NCBI RefSeq assembly: GCF_007004655.1
Contig: NZ_ML660111.1
Span: forward strand, 28,443 to 92,442
DNA length: 64,000 bases
Source: Exilibacterium tricleocarpae
GTDB lineage: Bacteria > Pseudomonadota > Gammaproteobacteria > Pseudomonadales > Cellvibrionaceae
Direction: 5' to 3'
How positions within the stretch are numbered: the first letter of the stretch is position 1; the number at the start of each line of letters is the position of its first letter. Under the pieces are notes generated by a model that saw only the letters and a program-made list of their open reading frames with translations, did not search any database and was not told the origin of the DNA. The position numbers and the translations under genes are program-made. Positions 44,503-53,200 of the stretch are shown here, in pieces.

Positions 44503-46539
44503 ATGAAAACCATAAGTCTACTGTTGTGCCTGACGTTTTTTGCCGCCGGCACCACGCTGGCTGATGCACTAAAGGTCGCCTCGCCCAACGGGGAAATCGT
44601 CGTTTCGATCCTGATGCAAGATGGCGCGCCGGCCTACGCTGTAGAGTTTCGCGGCAAGCGGGTGCTGTCACCCTCTAAACTGGGCCTGCGTTTTAAAAAG
44701 GCTCCAACCTTTGGCGAGGGGTTTAGCGTCAGCGGCAGTAGCCGCGCCAGTCGTGATGAAACCTGGTCCCAGCCCTGGGGCGAGCGCAAATATGTGCGCG
44801 ACCACCACAATGAATTGCGGGTGGACTTCAGTCGCGACGGCAAATCCAAACACACCTTTAGCGTCCGCTTTCGCGTGTTCGATGACGGCCTGGGTTTTCG
44901 CTATGAAGTGGCGAAACAGCGGGGTATGAAGCAGGTCGATATTGTCGATGAGATCACCGAATTTTCGTTTTCGGATGCGGAGCAAACCACCGCCTGGTGG
45001 ATTCCCGCCCGCGGCTGGAACCGTTACGAATATATCTACAACACCACCGCGTTGAATGCGGTGGAGCGGGCCCACACGCCGTTTACCCTCAAGCTTCCCG
45101 GCGGCACCCATATCAGTATTCACGAAGCCGCCCTGGTCGATTATGCGGCAATGACTCTCGACCAGCGCCGCCCTGGTTGGTTGAAAGCGGACCTGGTACC
45201 CTGGTCCGATGGTGTGCGGGTCAAAACCCGCACACCGTTCAAATCCCCCTGGCGTACCCTGCAGATTTCCGCCGATGCGGTTGGGCTGCTCAATTCCGAT
45301 CTGATTTTGAACTTGAATGAGCCCAACAAACTCGGTGACGTGTCCTGGGTCAAACCCGGCAAGTATGTGGGCATTTGGTGGGGCATGCACGTCGGTGCCA
45401 ATACCTGGGAGTCGGGAGACAAGCACGGCGCCACCACTGCCGAAACAAAACGGTTTATGGACTTTGCCGCCGCCTATGGTTTTGACGGCGTATTGGTGGA
45501 AGGTTGGAATATCGGCTGGGACGGCAGTTGGTTTCACAACGGCGATGTCTTCAGCTTTACCGAATCCTATCCGGACTTCGACCTGCCCGCCGTGGCGGCC
45601 TACGGCAAAGCTAAAGGGGTACGGTTGATCGGTCACCACGAAACCTCCGGCAGCGTCACCAACTATCGCCGGCAGATGGACGCGGCCTACGATCTGTACG
45701 AAAAGCACGGTGTCACCCAGATCAAAACCGGCTATGTCGCCGACGGCGGCGGTATCAAGCGTATCGACAAGCAAGGCTATCCCCGCTACGAGTGGCACGA
45801 CGGCCAGTTTATGGTGGGCGAATACCTGCATTCGGTTATCGAGGCGGCCAAACGCCGTATCAGCATCAACACCCACGAGCCGGTCAAGGATACCGGCCTG
45901 CGCCGCACCTATCCCAACTGGATTACCCGCGAGGGCGCGCGGGGTCAGGAATTCAATGCCTGGGGTTCGCCGCCCAATCCGCCTGAACATACCGCTATCC
46001 TGCCCTACACGCGTATGCTGTCGGGTCCGATGGATTTTACTCCCGGTATTTTCGATCTGGCCTGGGATGGACTGGATGCCGAGAATCGTGTCAAAACCAC
46101 CTTGGCCAAACAATTAGCGCTCTACGTGGTGCTCTACAGCCCGATTCAAATGGCGGCGGATTTTCCGAAAAATTATAGCGCCCGGCCCGATGCCTTTCAG
46201 TTTATTCGGGACGTGCCCGCTGACTGGGAACAGAGCAAAGCCCTGGCCGGCGAGGTGGGAGACTATGTGGCCTTTGCCCGGCAGGAACGCGGCGGCCCCG
46301 ACTGGTATCTGGGCGCGCTTACCGATGAGCAGGCGCGCCGCCTGACCCTGCGCCTCGATTTTCTGGCGCCCGGGCAGGCCTACACCGCGCAGATATACCG
46401 CGACGGTGATAAAGCCGATTGGCTCACCAACCCCTACGATATGGTGATCGAGGAAAAATCGGTGCAGCACGGTGACACCCTGGTGCTGCCGTTGGCCACC
46501 AGCGGTGGCGCGGCGGTGCGTTTTAAAGCGTTGCCGTAG
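44503..46539 (+). CDS. Glycoside hydrolase family 97 alpha-glucosidase (SusB-like)
   Basis: A periplasmic enzyme of 678 residues with a signal peptide (cut near TLADA). It has an N-terminal beta-sandwich, a catalytic barrel and a C-terminal beta domain. Glu380 (HHETSG), Glu459 (INTHEPV) and Glu483 (GQEFNAW) are conserved; the last two are 24 apart, like the SusB base/acid pair Glu508/Glu532. Where retaining GH97 galactosidases have a nucleophilic Asp, this protein has Gly in IKTGYV. It should therefore be an inverting alpha-glucosidase acting on malto-oligosaccharides. ATG 44503 is preferred over in-frame GTG 44494 because AGGAG occupies 44490-44494. GH97 and GH31 are separated by palindromes D and E. 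Confidence 0.93.
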   Translation: MKTISLLLCLTFFAAGTTLADALKVASPNGEIVVSILMQDGAPAYAVEFRGKRVLSPSKLGLRFKKAPTFGEGFSVSGSSRASRDETWSQPWGERKYVRDHHNELRVDFSRDGKSKHTFSVRFRVFDDGLGFRYEVAKQRGMKQVDIVDEITEFSFSDAEQTTAWWIPARGWNRYEYIYNTTALNAVERAHTPFTLKLPGGTHISIHEAALVDYAAMTLDQRRPGWLKADLVPWSDGVRVKTRTPFKSPWRTLQISADAVGLLNSDLILNLNEPNKLGDVSWVKPGKYVGIWWGMHVGANTWESGDKHGATTAETKRFMDFAAAYGFDGVLVEGWNIGWDGSWFHNGDVFSFTESYPDFDLPAVAAYGKAKGVRLIGHHETSGSVTNYRRQMDAAYDLYEKHGVTQIKTGYVADGGGIKRIDKQGYPRYEWHDGQFMVGEYLHSVIEAAKRRISINTHEPVKDTGLRRTYPNWITREGARGQEFNAWGSPPNPPEHTAILPYTRMLSGPMDFTPGIFDLAWDGLDAENRVKTTLAKQLALYVVLYSPIQMAADFPKNYSARPDAFQFIRDVPADWEQSKALAGEVGDYVAFARQERGGPDWYLGALTDEQARRLTLRLDFLAPGQAYTAQIYRDGDKADWLTNPYDMVIEEKSVQHGDTLVLPLATSGGAAVRFKALP

Positions 46540-46610
46540 CTGAAATTTGCAAAAATTGGTTGCCCGTAAAGAGTGTTTATTGGATTGCAGTTTTGTTAAA
46601 GATCGTGGCG

Positions 46611-46720
46611 AACCAACAGAGGAAGAAGCCTGCTGAGACACGCCGTAAACCCCTCCCTGGGGGCTCGAGCGCGGCATCCCTGCCGCGCACGGTCTCAGCA
46701 GGCTTCTTCCTCAGTTGGTT
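46611..46720. repeat. Palindrome D (twin CATCCCTG core)
   Basis: A perfect 21-bp stem (46619-46639 with 46692-46712) is extended by 7 bp beyond one A-A mismatch. The 52-base loop folds into two mini-hairpins, ACCCCTCCCTGGGGG and GCGCGGCATCCCTGCCGCGC. It lies 72 bases after the GH97 stop. Confidence 0.93.
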
Positions 46721-46792
46721 CTTCATCATTACCTTTCGTTTTTTTAATCACTTTTTAAAAAGCTAGACAAGCAGTACAACGGTAAATATGAA

Positions 46793-46993
46793 GCTCGAGG
46801 TTGGGTAGCGCTTTCCCGGACCGTGCGCGGCAGGGATGCCGCGCTCGAGCCCCCAGGGATGGAGCAGGAAACAGCGAAGCACTGCTTCGCCCCGCGGAAC
46901 GCCAGAAATCTATGATTTCAGGCTGGAACCGCTTGCGGGGGCTAAGGGGGGGCACCTAGTCCGAGTCTGGGAAAGCGCTACCCAACCTCGAGC
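46793..46993. repeat. Palindrome E (twin CATCCCTG core, opposite orientation)
   Basis: A perfect 25-bp stem (46793-46817 with 46969-46993) encloses the same twin-hairpin core as D but on the other strand (about 46820-46865). A further 100 bases include GCGAAGCACTGCTTCGC and GAAATCTATGATTTC hairpins. It shares no stem sequence with D. Confidence 0.92.
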
Positions 46994-47080
46994 GCCCCGG
47001 TCTTATTAGTGGAACGGTGCTTTAAAAAACTATTTATGGGTAACTAGACGATCTTACAACCCGCGAATTAGGAGGACACC

Positions 47081-49513
47081 TTGCCCCTGTTCCATCGACA
47101 GTCTATTTTAGTCTACTGCAGTCTGCTGTTATTACTGGCGTTTGAAGTTTACGGCCAGGACAGCACCTACACCGGCCACCGCCTGCACGATCGCTCCCTG
47201 GTTATCAGCACCACTGATGGCCGGGTGACCCTGACGGCCTATGGCGCCGAGGCCATGGCGGTTTTTTACGAGCGGGATCATCTCAGGCAGTTGCCGTCCT
47301 ATGCAATCGCGGATACGGCGGTAAAAACGGCCGGCGCCGTGCGCGACCGCGGCGCTGTGCTCGAGTACGCCACCCCCGAACTGCGGGCGGTGATTCGCAA
47401 GCGACCGTTTACTATCAGTTTCTACAAAGATCGCGAGCGGCTGCTAGCGGAAGAAACGGGCTTTTTTGCCAAGGATACCATCCGCGGTTTTCGCTTCAGT
47501 TTAGGCGCTAATGAAAAGCTGCTCGGCGGCGGCCAGCGGGTATTGGGTATGGATCGCCGGGGTCACCGGTTGCCTTTGTATAACCAGGGCGCCTACGGCT
47601 ATACCACTGAAGCCAAGCAGATGTATTTCGGGCTGCCGGCGGTGATGTCGAGTAAAAAATACATTCTCCTGTTCGACAACGCCGCCCGCGGTTTTATGGA
47701 CCTTGGAAAATCCGAAGCCGATGTTTTACAGTTTGAGGCGGTTGGCGGCAGAACCTCCTATATTGTTGTCGCCGGTGATACCTATCCCGAACTGATCGAA
47801 AACTACGTCTCGGTTACCGGCAAGCAGCCGCTGCCGCCGCGCTGGGCGTTCGGCAACTATGCCTCCAGGTTTGGCTATCGCAGTGAAGCGCAGGCGCGGG
47901 CCACGGTGCAAAAGTTTGCCGACGAAGACTTTCCGCTGGACGCCATTATTTTCGATCTCTATTGGTTTGGTCCCGATATCAAGGGACATATGGGAAACCT
48001 GGCCTGGGATAAGAAAGCCTTCCCCACGCCGCAAAAAATGATCGCGGATTTTAAGCGGCGCGGTGTCAATACCATCCTGATCACCGAGCCGTTTGTACTG
48101 ACCACCTCAAAGCGTTGGGAGGAGGCGGTGGCGGCAAATGCGCTGGCGCTCAATCCCGGCGGCAAGCCGAAGCGGTTCGACTTCTACTTCGGCAATACCG
48201 GCCTGATTGACGTCTTCGATCCAAAGGCCGGCGACTGGTTCTGGAGTATCTATCGCGGTTTGATGGAACAGGGGGTTGAGGGCTGGTGGGGCGACCTGGG
48301 CGAGCCCGAAGTGCATCCGCCGGATACCTTGCACGCCGCCGGCACCGCCGAGGAAATACACAACGCTTACGGCCACCGCTGGGCCGAGCTGTTGTTTACC
48401 CGACACCGGCAGGCCTATCCCGACAAGCGTCCGTTTATTATGATGCGCTCGGGCTTTGCCGGTTCGCAGCGCTACGGCATGGTTCCCTGGACCGGCGATG
48501 TGAGCCGCTCCTGGGACGGACTCAAGCCCCAGGTGGAACTTGCGTTGCAGATGGGACTGCTGGGGCTCGGCTATATACACTCCGACCTGGGCGGCTTTGC
48601 CGGCGGGGAGACCTTCGATAAGGAGATGTATATTCGCTGGCTACAGTACGGTGTGTTTCAACCGATCTACCGCCCCCATGCCCAGGACAATATCGCACCC
48701 GAACCGGTCTTTCACGACCGGGAAACCCGCGACATTCTGCGCGAGTACGTCAAGCTGCGCTATCGGTTGCTACCCTACAACTACACGCTCGCCTACCACA
48801 ACGCCACCACCGGGCTGCCGCTGATGCGGCCGCTGTTTTTCGAGGACGAGTCCGATCCCGAACTGATGGATTACAAAGACGCGTTTTTATGGGGCGACGC
48901 TTTCCTGGTGGCGCCGGTGGTGGACCCGAATCTCGACAGCGTTGCCGTGCGCCTGCCCGCCGGCGTCTGGTTTGATTACTGGACCGGCGCATCCTACCAG
49001 GGTGGTGGCGAGGTAGATGTACCGGTTAGTCTGCAAACCATTCCGGTGCTGGTGCGCGCCGGCGCTTTTGTGCCCATGATTGACGCTATCGCCACCACCC
49101 GGGACTACTCGAGCCAGCGCCTGGCGCTGCATTACTATGCCCACAGCTCGGTACCGGAAGCGCAGGCAATGATGTACGAAGATGATGGCAAAACCCATGG
49201 CGCTATTGAGAAAGGCCTGTTTGAAATTATCGACTTCGCGGCTCGCCAGCGACGCGACAGTATTGAATTCACGCTCGGCAGAACCAGCGGCGGCTACCCC
49301 GGTATGCCTGAAGTGCGCGCAATGATGTTGACGGTCCACAACTGGCATGCGCCGGTGCAGCGCGCCTTTCTCGGCGATAAAACGCTGCCCTTTGCCGCTT
49401 CCGCCGCGGCGCTTGAATCCACCCCAACCGCCGCCTACCACGATACTGAAGCCGGCCGGCTGTTGTTGAAGTTCGCCTGGGACGGCAAACCCCTCAAGCT
49501 GGGGGTGAACTAG
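47081..49513 (+). CDS. GH31 alpha-transglucosylase / alpha-glucosidase (Agd31B-like)
   Basis: This 810-residue secreted protein has an N-terminal signal segment ending near VYGQ, an N-terminal beta-sandwich with GGGQRVLGMDRRG, the catalytic barrel, and C-terminal beta domains. The nucleophile is Asp405 in WWGDLGEPE and the acid/base Asp473 in PWTGDVSRSW, 68 apart as in Cellvibrio japonicus Agd31B (412/480). Long stretches resemble that enzyme from memory, e.g. MYFGLPAVMSSKKYIL and KGHMGNLAWDK. Agd31B is a 4-alpha-glucosyltransferase that disproportionates malto-oligosaccharides; transfer rather than hydrolysis is therefore likely. The start is TTG 47081 after AGGAGG (47071-47076). It probably works in the periplasm with GH97. 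Confidence 0.92.
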   Translation: MPLFHRQSILVYCSLLLLLAFEVYGQDSTYTGHRLHDRSLVISTTDGRVTLTAYGAEAMAVFYERDHLRQLPSYAIADTAVKTAGAVRDRGAVLEYATPELRAVIRKRPFTISFYKDRERLLAEETGFFAKDTIRGFRFSLGANEKLLGGGQRVLGMDRRGHRLPLYNQGAYGYTTEAKQMYFGLPAVMSSKKYILLFDNAARGFMDLGKSEADVLQFEAVGGRTSYIVVAGDTYPELIENYVSVTGKQPLPPRWAFGNYASRFGYRSEAQARATVQKFADEDFPLDAIIFDLYWFGPDIKGHMGNLAWDKKAFPTPQKMIADFKRRGVNTILITEPFVLTTSKRWEEAVAANALALNPGGKPKRFDFYFGNTGLIDVFDPKAGDWFWSIYRGLMEQGVEGWWGDLGEPEVHPPDTLHAAGTAEEIHNAYGHRWAELLFTRHRQAYPDKRPFIMMRSGFAGSQRYGMVPWTGDVSRSWDGLKPQVELALQMGLLGLGYIHSDLGGFAGGETFDKEMYIRWLQYGVFQPIYRPHAQDNIAPEPVFHDRETRDILREYVKLRYRLLPYNYTLAYHNATTGLPLMRPLFFEDESDPELMDYKDAFLWGDAFLVAPVVDPNLDSVAVRLPAGVWFDYWTGASYQGGGEVDVPVSLQTIPVLVRAGAFVPMIDAIATTRDYSSQRLALHYYAHSSVPEAQAMMYEDDGKTHGAIEKGLFEIIDFAARQRRDSIEFTLGRTSGGYPGMPEVRAMMLTVHNWHAPVQRAFLGDKTLPFAASAAALESTPTAAYHDTEAGRLLLKFAWDGKPLKLGVN

Positions 49514-49574
49514 TGCTTTGACCAATAAATGTCTTCACCTAAAACGGGTTTTGGTTTCCTTAGCTAACCCGGTC

Positions 49575-49719
49575 TCGATCAGGGGGGGCGCCTAGCCCAC
49601 AGCCCTTCGGGACACGGACTAGGCGTCCCCCCGATACATACATCCCTGTAGGCTCTACGCCAGCATCCCTGCTGGCGAAGGTCCCGAAGGGCTGTGGGCT
49701 AGGCGCCCCCCCTGATCGA
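49575..49719. repeat. Palindrome F (twin CATCCCTG core, 38-bp perfect stem)
   Basis: Arms 49575-49612 and 49682-49719 are perfect 38-base complements. The loop contains ACATCCCTGT and CGCCAGCATCCCTGCTGGCG mini-hairpins, preceded by a partial extra copy of the arm (ACTAGGCGTCCCCCCGAT). It lies 62 bases after the GH31 stop. Confidence 0.94.
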
Positions 49720-49785
49720 AACCTAAGTGCCACCGAAGTGAAAATATATTCTTGTTGAAGCGCCAACGGGTGAACGCCTTGGCGC

Positions 49786-49840
49786 TGTGCATACGTATTC
49801 ATAGTGTTCACACGCGCCAATCGTCATGCATACGATTGTA
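49786..49840. promoter_or_regulatory. Tandem operator upstream of TonB receptor 2
   Basis: TGTGCATACGTATTCATA (49786-49803) and CATGCATACGATTGTA (49825-49840) share the TGCATACG core with the pair at 39492-39536. They end 118 bases before the receptor start. The second site is a weaker palindrome. Confidence 0.72.
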
Positions 49841-49957
49841 GCCGTATTGATCTCCCCGGCCCCCAATGCGTAGGATCAGTCGTAAGACCAAGACCGATAA
49901 AAGTATCTAATCCCCGATAGCGAACACCTCAAGACTTACACAGATGGAGAGATCGTC

Positions 49958-52834
49958 ATGAGCGCGAACCACCACCAGTGCCCCGTGGCCGCCCGCGGGT
50001 ACCAGTCGCCGTTTACACCCCGCCTGCTTTCCCTCGCCGTTACGGCAGTGGCTTTAAGTGCCAGTGTGACGGCCCAGGAGCCCTCCATCGAGATGCTGGA
50101 GGAAATTATCGTCACCACCGAACGCCGGGAAATGCGTATTCAGGACGTCTCTGCCACAGTGGAGCAATTCAGCGCCAACGATCTCAGGAACCTCGGCGTC
50201 AACAATGACTTCAAGAACCTGCAAAATGCGGTTTCGGGTTTGAACATTGCGAAGCAGGAAGGCAAGGTGGAAGTTTACCTGCGCGGTATCGGTTCCTCCG
50301 ATAGTGACTTTTCTTCCGATCCTTCTGTCGCCACTCACTATAACGGTGTTTATTTGCCGCGTCCGCGTAGCATTGGCCCGATGTTTTTCGATGTCAGTCG
50401 GGTGGAAGTGCACAAGGGGCCCCAGGGCACCGTGCGCGGGCGCAATGCCACCGGCGGCTCCATCAATATTATCTCCAACCGGCCCGAACTCGATGAATTT
50501 TCCGGCAAGCTGGCAGTGGGCACCGGCGACTTCGACAGCAATACCGCCGAGGTGGTGTTCAATGTGCCCGTGACCGATAACTTTGCCGTGCGCGGCGCGT
50601 TTTTCAGTGAACAGCACGACTCTTACCTGACCAATGAATACGGCTCGGGTATTGAGGCGCCGGGCTCCGTTGACGATCAGGCCTGGCGTATTTCGGCGTT
50701 GTGGGAAGCCACCGATGCCCTGACGGTGAATCTGATTATCGATGCCTCCGAAAGTGACGGCACCGGCCAGCCCGGCGCGTTTTCGGGGCGGGCGCTGGCG
50801 GCCGGCTTCGATATGGACGACCTGGATGATCCCTGGAACCAGTACTTTCTGGCCGAAGGTGAACAGGAAAGTGACCAAACCGGCGTATCCCTGACAGTCC
50901 AGTATCAGTTTGAAACCTTTGCCGTCGAGTACAGCGGATCGGTGCGGGACTACGAATTCGACAACCGCAACGGCGGCCGTATCTTCCAGATGGGGCATGT
51001 GTTTCCCGGTACCGACAGAGAGGCAAATTTTGTAGAGTTCTTTGCCAATCCGCCCTCCTACCCTGATAACCGCACCAATCTGTTCCCCGACCTGCTCAAT
51101 GCCCGCGACGCGTTTCGCCAGAACGAAGAGTCCACCAGTCAGGTGCACGAACTGCGCTTTTTCGGGGGTGAGGATTCCTTCCTGCGCTGGTCCACCGGCG
51201 TGTTTTATATGCAGGAGGAGTTCGACAATGTCTCCTGGAATGTCAACGACGGTCTGGGTTTTGCCGTGCCCTGTGGCGGCAATGATGTCAGTTGGATCGA
51301 TCCGCCGCTCCCCGATGACACTATCTGTGCGTTCCAGGATGGCCTCGGCGGTGAAAATCGCAATGATGGTTCTGAAGTGGAATCGATGGCGGTTTATTTC
51401 GACGGCACTTTGAATATCTCCGACGCCACCCGCGTCAACTTCGGCGTGCGCTGGACCGACGACACCAAGACGCAGGTGCGCACTAATTTAAAATATCTCC
51501 TGATTGCGCCCGGCGAGGCGATCGAGGCATTTACGGGCCGGCCCATTAATCGCGCCACCGATCCGGCCACCACCGGTTTGATTATGGGCGGCAACGGTTT
51601 CGCACTGGCGCCGCCCGGGGGGCGCAGCCAGCCGCTGCCGACCGATGTCTGTCCCAACGGCGACTGGTTTGCACCCGGCTGTGGCGGCGATCCCTACAAC
51701 CTCGAATTTTTCCTCGGCGGTATCGACCGCTTCGGCAACGGCGACAATGTGGATGAGTTTCTGGCACAGTTCGGCGACCAGGTCGATGTGCATATCACCT
51801 CAGATTTCTACACCGATACCAACCGCAGTGTGCGGGAGTCCAATGAGTACAGCGCCAGCTTCGTCGACTGGCGTCTCGGCGTCGAGTACGACTTGTCCGA
51901 CACCCAGCTTTTGTACGCGCAGGTCTCCACCGGTACCCGCTCCGGCGGTGTCAATGATCCGATCATTACGCCCGACGGCGAGCAGGTCAATCGCGAGTGG
52001 GGCGAAGAGGAGCTGACCGCTTATGAGGTCGGTTCGAAAAACGAGTTCGATCTCGGTACTACGGCGCTGCGATTGAATGCCGCCTTGTTTTACTATGACT
52101 TTAAAGATAAAACCTTGCAGAGCCTGATCAACGTCGGCCTCAATCGCGATTCCGACGGCGACGGTGAAGAGGACACCACCAGTAAGGTATTTGTTGACAA
52201 CGTCGGCGATGCCGAAGTGCTGGGGCTTGAAGTCGAAAGTTTATGGGCGCTTCCCTATGGGGTCGATTTAAAAGGTAACCTGCTGCTGGCCGACGGCACT
52301 TACGAGGATGCCGTGACCGGCGACTCGCGCTTCAGCAACCCGGTGCTGGTGCCGCTCGACGGCAACCAGTTGCCTTACCTGTCGGAAGTCACGTTAAATC
52401 TGGCGGTCTCACAAACCATCGAGCTGAACTGGGGCAGTCTACAGTCGTTCGACTGGACGCTCAGTATGAACTACCGCAGTGAATATTTCCTGAGTCCCTA
52501 TAACGGCAAAGGTTATGCCGATGCCGACGGTGATGGGATCGGCGAGCGTGTGCCCTTAGTGGAAATGGTACCTAATAACAGCTCGCCCACCGCCAGCGGT
52601 GGCAACGGCGATGCCAACGGTAACTTTTTCCTCGACGAGGTGGATGCGTTTGCCCAGTTTAACCTCGCTGCCGGGCTGGACTTCGGCACCGACGGCCAGT
52701 TCCGTCTCGACGGCTATGTCAATAACATTACTGAAGAGGCTTACTCCGGCAAAGCGTTTATCAACCGGGACGTCAATATTCGCTTTTTAAATAACCCGCG
52801 TACCTACGGCTTGCGTTTCTCTGCGGTCTTTTAA
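49958..52834 (+). CDS. TonB-dependent receptor 2
   Basis: A 958-residue outer-membrane transporter with a signal peptide (cut after SVTAQ), the TonB-box-like stretch LEEIIVTTERREMRIQDV, a plug with VYLRGIGSSDSDFSS and VEVHKGPQGTVRGRNATGGS, and a barrel ending in LRFSAVF. It differs in type from receptor 1: the plug is of the siderophore/vitamin-like class with ERR-(x)n-Q(D/N)V, which in marine bacteria is also used for glycans and other large nutrients. The shared operator places it in the same regulon as receptor 1. GC-rich hairpin element G follows, then the FG-GAP lipoprotein gene. Confidence 0.92.
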   Translation: MSANHHQCPVAARGYQSPFTPRLLSLAVTAVALSASVTAQEPSIEMLEEIIVTTERREMRIQDVSATVEQFSANDLRNLGVNNDFKNLQNAVSGLNIAKQEGKVEVYLRGIGSSDSDFSSDPSVATHYNGVYLPRPRSIGPMFFDVSRVEVHKGPQGTVRGRNATGGSINIISNRPELDEFSGKLAVGTGDFDSNTAEVVFNVPVTDNFAVRGAFFSEQHDSYLTNEYGSGIEAPGSVDDQAWRISALWEATDALTVNLIIDASESDGTGQPGAFSGRALAAGFDMDDLDDPWNQYFLAEGEQESDQTGVSLTVQYQFETFAVEYSGSVRDYEFDNRNGGRIFQMGHVFPGTDREANFVEFFANPPSYPDNRTNLFPDLLNARDAFRQNEESTSQVHELRFFGGEDSFLRWSTGVFYMQEEFDNVSWNVNDGLGFAVPCGGNDVSWIDPPLPDDTICAFQDGLGGENRNDGSEVESMAVYFDGTLNISDATRVNFGVRWTDDTKTQVRTNLKYLLIAPGEAIEAFTGRPINRATDPATTGLIMGGNGFALAPPGGRSQPLPTDVCPNGDWFAPGCGGDPYNLEFFLGGIDRFGNGDNVDEFLAQFGDQVDVHITSDFYTDTNRSVRESNEYSASFVDWRLGVEYDLSDTQLLYAQVSTGTRSGGVNDPIITPDGEQVNREWGEEELTAYEVGSKNEFDLGTTALRLNAALFYYDFKDKTLQSLINVGLNRDSDGDGEEDTTSKVFVDNVGDAEVLGLEVESLWALPYGVDLKGNLLLADGTYEDAVTGDSRFSNPVLVPLDGNQLPYLSEVTLNLAVSQTIELNWGSLQSFDWTLSMNYRSEYFLSPYNGKGYADADGDGIGERVPLVEMVPNNSSPTASGGNGDANGNFFLDEVDAFAQFNLAAGLDFGTDGQFRLDGYVNNITEEAYSGKAFINRDVNIRFLNNPRTYGLRFSAVF

Positions 52835-52923
52835 ATCGCCGCGGCCGCGGGGAAGTTGATTGTGAAAATCAGGCCGGCCGCAAATGGCACTTACCTAAGC
52901 GAACATGTGCCAATTGACCGGCC

Positions 52924-53027
52924 TGCCTCTGGTCGGGGCTTTCAGAAACACGTCGTGAACCCGTCCCTGGGGACTTCCCGACAGCATCCCTGCTGTCGAG
53001 AGTTTCTGAAAGCCCCGACCAGAGGCA
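52924..53027. repeat. Palindrome G (twin CATCCCTG core)
   Basis: Perfect 26-bp arms (52924-52949 with 53002-53027) enclose the core ACCCGTCCCTGGGG and CGACAGCATCCCTGCTGTCG. It lies 89 bases after the receptor 2 stop. Confidence 0.93.
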
Positions 53028-53200
53028 GACCTACCCCCGGTATTCCTAATCAAAATCAGCAGGAATGGGGAGAGTGTTTTTAAATTGGTGCAAATTCTCT
53101 TAAGTACCAGAAGTAGGCTGAGTGCTATTGTTGGCGGTGGTCGCGGGGAGAGTCGATTGTAAAGATTAGGGTAATCTTGGCTGTGAAGGGGAGATCGATT

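Noticed and set aside
46611..46720. Palindromes as simple intrinsic terminators
   Set aside because: Stems are far longer than usual, loops are structured and conserved, and no T-tract follows directly.
46611..53027. Palindromes as integron attC sites
   Set aside because: No GTTRRRY/RYYYAAC core pairs, no integrase and no cassette spacing; stems are perfect rather than bulged in the attC manner.
53083..53176. Possible upstream start of the lipoprotein at GTG/ATG codons before 53201
   Set aside because: An earlier start would place charged residues ahead of the lipoprotein signal and lacks the AAGGGGAG spacing seen at 53201.
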